From positions 1-12,867 of the forward strand of contig JASFQI010000122.1 in the NCBI GenBank assembly GCA_050115555.1: 12,867 nucleotides of DNA, read 5' to 3'. A program made the position numbers and the translations under genes. This DNA is from JASFQI01 sp050115555. Lineage in GTDB: Bacteria > Desulfobacterota > DSM-4660 > Desulfatiglandales > HGW-15. The notes beneath the pieces are model-generated. The model had not been told where the DNA came from and did no database searches. It saw nothing but the letters and a program-made list of their open reading frames with translations. Numbering within the stretch: position 1 is the first letter of the stretch; each line of letters starts with the position of its first letter. This document shows positions 7,857 to 12,867 of the stretch, piece by piece.

Positions 7857-7879
7857 GTTCTTGCGAGACCGTCCATTTT
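7857..7879 (+). repeat. Single-arm copy of a dispersed repeat
   Basis: These 23 bases match 12289-12311 at 20 positions and share the core TTGCGAGACCGTC. At 12205-12307 that core is one arm of an imperfect inverted repeat, whereas here no matching second arm is clear. It lies 25 bases beyond the tRNA 3' end. A 13-base match alone could be chance at this window size; the extended match makes a repeat family more likely. Confidence 0.35.
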
Positions 7880-7922
7880 CCTGCTTGGCGGGCTGCGAAA
7901 AAACTTCAGGACATCGGAAAAA

Positions 7923-8540
7923 TCATATCGAAATATCCGTTGCGCAATTGTCTATCAATATCTCTCGTATTGTCTCGGGATTATTGGGAAAAAGCCCAAG
8001 GGAAGTAAAGGCGAGGGACATGCTGTGGGCGATTTGGAGGGTCTTCTTGAGGGGGCTCTTGTCGAGATAGAGGACTCGGATGTCACATAAAATCATATTC
8101 CGAGCTTCGATCGATACCCGCTTGATTTGCTCGTCCCCATGAATTCGATGGTTCTCCTGTTCGCCTTCTTTGCCATCTTCCATAAATTCTTTCATACGCT
8201 TTTCAAGATCCCGCCGTAAGGCATCTGCTGTGCTGGCAATCGTCTCCTTACTGGCCCCCAAGGACTTGAGGCTCTGAGAGGCTGTAAAAATCCGGTACTC
8301 GAGATCATCTTTCTCTTTTTCAATGAGTTTCTTTCGCAGCTCATCGCTTGAGCGCATTTCATATTCCGAAAGAAAGCCAGCGTACTTCGAGAAGAACTCA
8401 TCCCTTTCCTGCAGGTTATCAAATGGCTTGGCGTCGTTATCAAGCTGTGCTCGCAGCTCACCCGCCTCATTACAGCAGGCCGCCTGTATCGTTTCCTGGA
8501 TTTCTTGAAGTCGTGATTGGTCGATCCCGGAGGTAGACAT
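7923..8540 (-). CDS. Uncharacterised 205-residue helical protein in the tRNA-Arg insertion
   Basis: I do not recognise this protein. It is charged and almost entirely helical, with probable coiled-coil stretches at about 45-130 (EYEMRSSDELRKKLIEKEKD, then LRRDLEKRMKEFMEDGKEGE). It has two adjacent cysteines near residue 21, and no signal peptide or membrane segment. The C-terminal third is more hydrophobic (RNMILCDIRVLYLDKSPLKK, then a helix before LGLFPNNPETIREILIDN) and may be a small folded domain. The ATG at 8540 is chosen because AAGGAG lies eight bases upstream and the composition changes sharply there. The frame stays open to 8789 but that part reads as Gly/Arg-rich noise. It is the only convincing gene between the two tRNA-Arg repeats and looks more AT-rich than its neighbours, consistent with transferred cargo. 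Function is unknown, and defence or toxin activity cannot be claimed. Confidence 0.75.
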   Translation of the reverse strand: MSTSGIDQSRLQEIQETIQAACCNEAGELRAQLDNDAKPFDNLQERDEFFSKYAGFLSEYEMRSSDELRKKLIEKEKDDLEYRIFTASQSLKSLGASKETIASTADALRRDLEKRMKEFMEDGKEGEQENHRIHGDEQIKRVSIEARNMILCDIRVLYLDKSPLKKTLQIAHSMSLAFTSLGLFPNNPETIREILIDNCATDISI

Positions 8541-8591
8541 AATCCGTCTCCTTTTGTGCGTTACGAGCTTCTGGAGATGGCACATACCCAC

Positions 8592-8609
8592 CCGGCCGCT
8601 CGAGGCCGG
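8592..8609. other. GC-rich hairpin upstream of the 205-residue gene
   Basis: CCGGCC (8592-8597) and GGCCGG (8604-8609) form a six-pair, all-GC stem with a six-base loop. It lies about 50 bases before the minus-strand ATG at 8540, in the expected leader. No T-tract follows on either strand. Confidence 0.3.
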
Positions 8610-8784
8610 CATGGAGGTGCGAACAGTGAGGAAAAGCCTGTAGCAGGTGCTCCCTCCAAAGCCGCGGGACGGACCAGGCTCTCCGTCTTCCTGTTGGCCT
8701 CTTCCCTGTTCTTTTCCGGGGAGGGTCTCTTGACCCCCATTCTCCCGGCGCGAATCCCGGAAGCCCTGGCGCCATACGTCCAAC

Positions 8785-8807
8785 CTCAAAACCGTTTTGA
8801 GTATACT
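8785..8807. promoter_or_regulatory. Operator-like palindrome with overlapping TATACT box
   Basis: CTCAAAAC-C-GTTTTGAG (8785-8801) is a perfect inverted repeat with 8-base arms and a single central base. It abuts GTATAC, which reads as a TATACT -10 box on both strands (8802-8807 on plus, 8805-8800 on minus). Reading minus, the palindrome would sit over the start site, as for a repressor. No good -35 box is seen, and a minus transcript would have a leader of about 250 bases before the ATG at 8540. Confidence 0.4.
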
Positions 8808-8897
8808 ATGGTATGTCCCGGGAAAATGTAAGAGAATTTTTCTGCAATATTCAGCAGGTTTTTGATGAGATCCGTATCAAGAGGCAAAAAGGTGTCT

Positions 8898-8947
8898 TTG
8901 GACTCAAAAACCGAAGGTCGCGTGCGGGAATCACGCATCAGCCGCCA
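8898..8947 (+). repeat. attR-like decayed copy of the tRNA-Arg 3' part
   Basis: Ungapped match to 7783-7832 at 40 of 50 positions, with unbroken blocks AAGGTCGCGTG and GAATCACGCATC and a final GCCGCCA. Differences fall in the anticodon loop (CGG changed to AAA), the T loop (TTC changed to CGG) and the acceptor side. Bases upstream of 8898 do not match the tRNA 5' half and bases after 8947 do not match the tRNA flank. It is therefore a partial copy, not an eroded whole tRNA, and it cannot fold as a working tRNA. Confidence 0.65.
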
Positions 8948-8967
8948 CATTTCTCTCATAAAACTCT

Positions 8968-8982
8968 ATGCGTTTTGCGCAT
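8968..8982 (-). terminator. Weak terminator-like hairpin after the sensor operon
   Basis: ATGCG and CGCAT form a five-pair stem around CAAAA on the minus strand, followed by AGAGTTTT. It starts about 20 bases after the stop at 9003. The stem is short and the U-tract is interrupted, so the call rests partly on position. Confidence 0.3.
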
Positions 8983-9002
8983 GCAGGCCCTGTCTTTTCC
9001 AA

Positions 9003-9656
9003 TCATAAGGAGGTCCCGGCTTTCTGAATTTGGTCGGAAAGAGGGGCATCTCGATCCTCATCCTCCATGACAAGAAATGTTTCCGCGGCTCTTCGGGCGC
9101 ATTGAATGCGCTCGACGTGTTCCGCCATCCAGGTTGCGTTTTCCGAGGCCTCCTCGTTCATCCGAAACGGGGTATGCTTCAGGTCATTTTCCACGCTTCT
9201 CAGAGTCGTTGTGATTTCATTCAGGCGGCAGGACAACGAATCAAGCATCTCGTTGAAAAGGGTTTCCTCCTTGTGCAGGTGATCCCCCCTTCGCAAACGC
9301 ACTCGAAATGCCAGGTTGCCGTTTTTTACCTGGTCGAATGCCCAGCGGAAACGGAAGAGCGGTCCGATCAATCGATGGAACTCCCGAAAGGAGTGAAGAC
9401 CGATGAGGCAAATCAGGGCCAGGGCCGCAGGCCAAACCCTGGCATGCTGGTGGAGAATGCGATCGGCCGCAACTGCCCTTTCTTCCATGCTTCGGGTCTC
9501 CTCCTCCATCCGGATGACATCAGGTACAAAGAAGCATAGCATGAGGAACGTCACCAGCACAGAGCCGTAGATCAGCATTATGGCAAGAAGCCTGTACTGC
9601 AGGGATCGATCCACCACCGGGAACATGCGTCGCCTGGACCTTTTCCTTGGTATCAT
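9003..9656 (-). CDS. Two-helix membrane protein with HAMP-like domain and no output domain
   Basis: The protein has 217 residues. A very basic N-terminus (RKRSRRR) precedes membrane helix 1 (about 23-43). A charged loop of roughly 30 residues follows, then helix 2 (about 75-93). Residues about 94-150 read as HAMP-like: a GPL motif, the NGNLAFRVRLR connector, then KEETLFNEMLDSL. A coiled tail follows, with no kinase, cyclase or methyl-accepting domain. HAMP segments relay motion from membrane to cytoplasm, so with no output domain the protein probably acts by docking to a partner, most simply the adjacent kinase. The ATG at 9656 overlaps the kinase stop (ATGA) and has GGAG eight bases upstream, preferred over the GTG at 9662, which has no spacing for a ribosome site. 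Small HAMP proteins of this kind near pilin genes are, from memory, recurrent in deltaproteobacteria. Confidence 0.82.
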   Translation of the reverse strand: MIPRKRSRRRMFPVVDRSLQYRLLAIMLIYGSVLVTFLMLCFFVPDVIRMEEETRSMEERAVAADRILHQHARVWPAALALICLIGLHSFREFHRLIGPLFRFRWAFDQVKNGNLAFRVRLRRGDHLHKEETLFNEMLDSLSCRLNEITTTLRSVENDLKHTPFRMNEEASENATWMAEHVERIQCARRAAETFLVMEDEDRDAPLSDQIQKAGTSL

Positions 9657-11467
9657 GCGCACCGCTCCTCTTCTTGATCATTCTGGTTCAAAGGTGTCGA
9701 TTCGCCGGGTCCGGACGGCTCACCCGCACCCCTCGAACCCAAAGGAACAAAGGAAATCGTAAACATGGCCCCCTCTCCAACTTTGCTCTCCACCGATATA
9801 TCGGCGCTGTGCTTGTGCAGGATGTACGTAATAATGGCCATGCCCAAACCGGATCCCCTCCCTTCCTTCTTGGTCGTAAAAAACGGCTCGAAAATGCGAT
9901 CCTTCAACTCCTCGGGGATGCCGGGGCCGTTGTCCTGCACAAAAAGAATGACCCGTCCTTTCGCTCGGTGAAGCCCCATGCGCAAGGATCGATCCCCGGT
10001 CTTCTCTTCCAGGGCGTCCATGGCATTGATGACAAGGTTGGATACCACCTGCTGCAGTTCCTGGGGATCTCCCTGAATGAGTGGTGCTCTTGGATCCAGA
10101 TCCAACTCCACCCGGATACCTTGCCGTTTGAACTGATGCTCCATCAGCTCATACACGGATTGGATGATGGGAGGAAGGGAAACCGGCTGAAACGTATCCT
10201 GCGAAATGTACGAAAAGGATTTAAAACGGCTCAGGATGGCATCCAGCCTCTCTACGGCTTTCAGGGCCTTCTCGTCATTGGCTTGCCGCTTTTTCCCGTC
10301 CTTCTCGTAGAGGTTGAGCTCCAGTAATCCGTAAACGGCTGTCAGGGGCTGCTTGACCTCGTGCATGACACCAGCGGCCATCTGCCCCATGACACTCATC
10401 TTGGACGCTCGGACCAGCATCTCCTGCCCCTCTTGAATCCTGCGGCTCATCTCATTAAACGATTTGCCCAGATCCTCGAACTCATCCTGGCTGTCGATCT
10501 GCACCCGGTGGTCCAGCTCCCCCTGGGAAATCCTGTCCGTAGCCTCCTTGAGCTCTTCAATGGGCCCTGTGCTCTTTCGGATCATGGTCACACTGAGGAA
10601 AAAGACCAGGCACGTCGTGAAAAGGACCAGGAGGACATAGGACCACGTGAATGAAGTCCCGGGTTGCAGAAACGCCTCCCGTTCCGCGATCAAAAGCACG
10701 ATCCACTCGGGGCAATGAAAATTGGGCTTGAGAAAAATGGATCGAAAGCTCCCGATAAAACGGGTTCCATCGTGCCCCCAGGAAAGGAAACCGGCATGGG
10801 ATGTCAAGGCCTTTTCCCGGGCCCTTGCGGTAGCCACACTCATTTCCTCGGAGCTACGGAAGAGAATGCAATTTGATGGGTCCATGACCGCAAAGTCGGT
10901 AAAGGGAGGGAGACCTTGAGAGGCGGATACAAGGTATTCGGGTTGGATTTCAGCGATCAGGGTCCCGCTCATCCCGGCTTGATCCGGAGCACTCAGGATC
11001 ATGTAGATCGATGTTTTGCCCTTGTCGCACTCCCAGGCGAGGACGGCATGGCCGCTCCTCAGGTACTTGTGCTGCACCGGAGTGATATGCGGAATGCTCC
11101 GCATGCGGCCTATCAAATCCACGCGTTCTCCGTTCGCGGTGATCATCGCCAGTCCCAGGAATCGCATGGCGTAATCTTTCTCGGGGACCAACGCGAACGA
11201 GGAGGCATCTGCACTCTGGAATTTGCAGAGATTCCCCGCAAGAACCCTCATCTCCGCGCGAAGGATGAACAGCCGCTCATACAGGGAGGAGGACAGTGAC
11301 CGGCAGGTCTCTTCGAGCTGCTCGCGCCCCTGGCGATCGATCTGCGCCCGGATGTGAAAAAAGCCGATACCCGCCGAGGCCGCAAGAGGCAAAGCAGCAC
11401 ACAGGATGAAAAGCAGAAAGGTCCTGCGGGCCACCTTGGTTTTGAATGACTGAAGTTGGATACGCAT
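9653..11467 (-). CDS. Membrane-bound sensor histidine kinase with HAMP domain
   Basis: The protein has 604 residues. Membrane helix 1 (about 16-37), an extracytoplasmic sensor region (about 38-275, possibly Cache-like but not proven), helix 2 (about 276-298) and a HAMP domain (about 299-352) lead into the dimerisation helix. Its H box is HEVKQPL with the predicted phospho-acceptor H369. The ATP-binding domain shows the N box (ELQQVVSNLVINAMDAL), G1 (DNGPGIP, about 513), F (FEPFFTTKK) and G2 (GRGSGLGMAI, about 540), so it should be active. The NtrB-like H box and GSGLG pattern suggest a kinase that partners with an NtrC-type regulator, but none lies in the window. Its ATG overlaps the pseudopilin stop by one base (TGATG), and its stop overlaps the next start, so all three are probably made together. 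The ligand is unknown; the pilin linkage suggests surface or secretion status. Confidence 0.93.
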   Translation of the reverse strand: MRIQLQSFKTKVARRTFLLFILCAALPLAASAGIGFFHIRAQIDRQGREQLEETCRSLSSSLYERLFILRAEMRVLAGNLCKFQSADASSFALVPEKDYAMRFLGLAMITANGERVDLIGRMRSIPHITPVQHKYLRSGHAVLAWECDKGKTSIYMILSAPDQAGMSGTLIAEIQPEYLVSASQGLPPFTDFAVMDPSNCILFRSSEEMSVATARAREKALTSHAGFLSWGHDGTRFIGSFRSIFLKPNFHCPEWIVLLIAEREAFLQPGTSFTWSYVLLVLFTTCLVFFLSVTMIRKSTGPIEELKEATDRISQGELDHRVQIDSQDEFEDLGKSFNEMSRRIQEGQEMLVRASKMSVMGQMAAGVMHEVKQPLTAVYGLLELNLYEKDGKKRQANDEKALKAVERLDAILSRFKSFSYISQDTFQPVSLPPIIQSVYELMEHQFKRQGIRVELDLDPRAPLIQGDPQELQQVVSNLVINAMDALEEKTGDRSLRMGLHRAKGRVILFVQDNGPGIPEELKDRIFEPFFTTKKEGRGSGLGMAIITYILHKHSADISVESKVGEGAMFTISFVPLGSRGAGEPSGPGESTPLNQNDQEEERCA

Positions 11468-12030
11468 CAGTAGTCCGACGCAGGGCCGATATACTGCCCG
11501 TCATTGGCCCGGACAATATCGTCCCTGCTTTGCGCCGCGGTCAGAGCGCTAACGCTCAGCCCGTCCGGCCCCATGCTGTAAAGATCGAAATCATTGTTGA
11601 GGGGGTTGTTCCACCGGTCCTTCCTCTTCATTCCTACCCCCCCGCCAGCAATGGTGTCGAAGTTCAGGTACTGGTACGGGGTGCCCCAGGGATCCAGGAA
11701 ATTCTGGCGGTCAATGTCGGCCAGGGTGTTCGGCCAGCTGTCGATCTCCAATTGGTAAGCCACGATTTCCTTTTCCAGGATCTCAATCTCTGCCACCGCT
11801 TTGACAACGCGTGCTCGCTCCATGTAGCCCACATAGTTCATCGCCCCGATTCCGGAAAGGATCCCGATCATGGCAATGACCATCATCAGCTCAATCAGGG
11901 TGAATCCGCTGTCCACGCTGTCGTTCCACCACAGACCAGTTCCCGATGCATGCCTGGTGCAGCAGGCAGGTACGGGCATGTACGTGCGATGAATTCCGGT
12001 TATGCGCAGGACTTGAGCAACGCGTTTCAT
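11467..12030 (-). CDS. GspG-like pseudopilin with type IV prepilin signal
   Basis: The protein carries a prepilin peptidase site G42/F43 with the invariant Glu at +5 (E47), followed by the hydrophobic helix (about 43-66). The mature part has GspG hallmarks: a long helix, then LDPWGTPYQYLN, then DLYSMGPDG and a DDI/ND segment that in GspG helps form the calcium site. Between these blocks a Gly/Lys/Asn-rich stretch is longer than usual. GspG is the major type II secretion pseudopilin, but no other secretion genes are here, so this may be a specialised or minor pilin. The start is uncertain: ATG at 12030 has no ribosome site and gives an unusual 42-residue leader with two cysteines. ATG at 11979 or the GTG at codon 39 (giving MDSG before the site) are alternatives. 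It is the first gene of a coupled operon with the kinase and the HAMP protein. Confidence 0.88.
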   Translation of the reverse strand: MKRVAQVLRITGIHRTYMPVPACCTRHASGTGLWWNDSVDSGFTLIELMMVIAMIGILSGIGAMNYVGYMERARVVKAVAEIEILEKEIVAYQLEIDSWPNTLADIDRQNFLDPWGTPYQYLNFDTIAGGGVGMKRKDRWNNPLNNDFDLYSMGPDGLSVSALTAAQSRDDIVRANDGQYIGPASDY

Positions 12031-12109
12031 TCAAGGACCATGGCCAATCGAGAAACAGGCAGACCGTTTCGAAAAAGCCCGATTTCCGCGGTGCGCGGTA
12101 TGCACAACA

Positions 12110-12124
12110 TTGAGACATACTCAA
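12110..12124. promoter_or_regulatory. Possible operator upstream of the pseudopilin
   Basis: TTGAG-ACATA-CTCAA is a perfect 5-5-5 inverted repeat about 80 bases upstream of the 12030 start. Its TTGAG/CTCAA half-sites resemble the arm ends of the palindrome at 8785-8801. Five-base arms are short and the match may be accidental. Confidence 0.22.
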
Positions 12125-12204
12125 GGCTCGAGACAATGCTTGGATTCGCCCTCAATCCATACAATCCAGGGTCGAGTGGAAAATCTATTTCTTTGTGAGA
12201 ATAT

Positions 12205-12307
12205 TTGATGGAGTCGCAAAAAGCCGTGCCCCAGAGATTTGCCCCTAGCGATTCCAGTGACCTAAGTGTACCCAACAGGCGGTCGAGAGTTTTTGCGAGA
12301 CCGTCAA
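12205..12307. mobile_element. MITE-like element with imperfect terminal inverted repeats
   Basis: Bases 12205-12222 and 12290-12307 are inverted copies matching at 15 of 18 positions, with the core TCGCAAAAA at the inner end of each arm. The roughly 67-base interior has no gene. From memory, sequences of the type TTGA-GG-TCGCAAAAA recur between genes in deltaproteobacterial genomes. A related single arm lies at 7857-7879. It may be a nonautonomous transposon relic or a structured extragenic repeat. No clear target-site duplication was found. Confidence 0.45.
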
Positions 12308-12797
12308 TATTTGAATTGCTTATATAGAACAGCAAACACCCTTTATTGCAGCAATTCACATGCCAACTTCGTTCTTGCTTAGAAAATCCTGCCTCTTCCA
12401 AATGCCGTCTCACAGGGCCTCTGCGGTGCCATATGCACATCGGGGTTGGATATCATCCGAGCGAGGTGTCACCATTCCTCTGCCTGCGTCAATGTTTTGT
12501 CCTTTTCCTCATGCCTCGTAGCAAAAGGGAGGAATGAGTCCTTGCGAATAAAATGCCTGCTGTGAGGGGCGTGGGTAGAGAGGACGCTTCCATTCCGACA
12601 AGGAAAGATCGGGAAACCACGAATGGAACCGTGCTTGCAAGGACATCCTTCGAGAACCGGAACAGAGTCTCCCCTTTACAACGTGGAAAGGCAAAAGACC
12701 GAGTCCATTCGGCGTCTTCTTGGAAAAAAATCGGGAAGGAAGAAAGAAACCCAAGAACGAAAGAGCAGGAGGACGCTTTCGCAGTAAAGGGAGGAGA

Positions 12798-12867
12798 ATG
12801 ACGAGAAGGGATGGATTACATGAAGACGATATCCCCAAGAAATTTCATTTTGTGCAAGCGAAAGACA
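12798..12867 (+). CDS. Possible start of a plus-strand gene cut by the window edge
   Basis: AGGGAGGAGA directly precedes an ATG at 12798 that opens a frame, MTRRDGLHEDDIPKKFHFVQ and a few more residues, to the end of the window. The hydrophilic start followed by KKFHFVQ looks protein-like. A competing frame from ATG 12820 (MKTISPRNFILCKRK), with AAGGG nine bases upstream, cannot be excluded. Product unknown. Confidence 0.4.
   Translation, partial: MTRRDGLHEDDIPKKFHFVQAKD

Larger units (their letters stand above)
8541..9002. other. Region upstream of the 205-residue gene to the end of the sensor operon
   Basis: No solid gene is seen here. The region holds a GC-rich hairpin (8592-8609), a perfect palindrome beside a TATACT box (8785-8807), the tRNA repeat (8898-8947) and a weak hairpin after the sensor operon (8968-8982). 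A plus-strand frame from an ATG at 8813 begins MSRENVREFFCNIQQVFDEI and looks protein-like for about 35 codons. It has no ribosome binding site and runs through the tRNA repeat, so it is at most a gene remnant. Confidence 0.5.
12031..12797. other. Long intergenic region upstream of the pseudopilin operon
   Basis: Frames here, including those on minus from 12440 and 12838 and on plus from 12553, are low in coding character. The region contains an inverted repeat (12110-12124), a 103-bp element with terminal inverted repeats (12205-12307) and, at 12538-12644, two nested short inverted repeats (GTCCTTGC/GCAAGGAC and TTCCATTC/GAATGGAA) that may be chance. A bulged hairpin near 12695-12715 has a short U-run on the minus strand. 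I found no firm sigma-70 or sigma-54 promoter for the pseudopilin. Confidence 0.5.

Noticed and set aside
8541..8789. 83-residue N-terminal extension of the 205-residue protein
   Set aside because: The extension is Gly/Arg/Pro-rich noise containing a hairpin; the ATG at 8540 has a strong ribosome site.
8898..8947. A second functional tRNA
   Set aside because: Only the 3' portion is present, the T loop has lost TTC and the upstream bases do not form acceptor or D stems.
8813..9070. 85-codon plus-strand frame crossing the tRNA repeat
   Set aside because: The first 35 codons look protein-like, but there is no ribosome site, and the frame runs through the decayed tRNA copy and into the antisense of the HAMP gene; at best a remnant.
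12031..12060. Sigma-54 promoter (TGGC...TTGA) before the pseudopilin
   Set aside because: The spacing is off by one, the TTGC element lacks its C, and it touches the annotated start codon.
12027..12440. 137-codon minus-strand frame upstream of the pseudopilin
   Set aside because: No ribosome site, no recognisable domain, and it spans the inverted-repeat element, so coding is unlikely.
12553..12801. 82-codon plus-strand frame ending in an ATGA overlap with the edge gene
   Set aside because: Basic, low-complexity translation with no ordered codon bias; the overlap is likely a coincidence of GAATGA.
1..12867. CRISPR array
   Set aside because: No regularly spaced direct repeats with unique spacers; the only regular array is the 36-bp coding repeat in the acidic gene.

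Overview
The window looks like chromosomal DNA from a deltaproteobacterium in the broad sense (Desulfobacterota, Syntrophobacter-like). This is inferred from gene style only: a PlsB-type acyltransferase next to valS, a very acidic protein with a helical repeat tail, and a pseudopilin/histidine kinase/HAMP cluster. Base composition looks moderately GC-rich, and gene density is normal except for three looser regions: 7446-7756, 7833-9002 and 12031-12797.

Layout. Bases 258-2831 (+) encode a full-length PlsB glycerol-3-phosphate acyltransferase. Converging on it from the minus strand are an unrecognised 142-residue protein (2885-3313) and valyl-tRNA synthetase (3390-6050). Upstream of valS lie a REP-like hairpin and a clear intrinsic terminator that ends the next minus-strand gene (6297-7445). 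That gene encodes a 382-residue, strongly acidic, probably disordered protein with a C-terminal tail of 12-residue repeats. Its likely promoter (perfect TTGACA -35 box) is upstream, back to back with a plus-strand tRNA-Arg(CCG) gene at 7757-7832.

The tRNA is the key landmark. A decayed 50-bp copy of its anticodon-arm-to-CCA part recurs 1115 bp downstream (40 of 50 positions identical, no gaps). This is the geometry of a tRNA-targeted integrated element. The interval has no integrase. It carries one unrecognised 205-residue gene (7923-8540, minus) and an operator-like palindrome.

Beyond it is a tightly coupled minus-strand operon, read from 12030 to 9003: a GspG-like pseudopilin, a membrane sensor histidine kinase, and a small two-helix membrane protein with a HAMP-like region but no output domain. 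Stop and start codons overlap at both junctions (TGATG and ATGA). The set suggests a pilin-linked sensory unit, with no response regulator in view. Upstream are about 770 bases without a convincing gene, including a 103-bp element with imperfect terminal inverted repeats. A gene may begin on the plus strand at the right edge.

Most unusual are the mini-island at tRNA-Arg, the pilin/kinase/HAMP operon and the acidic repeat-tail protein. None of the functional proposals has been tested against a database.
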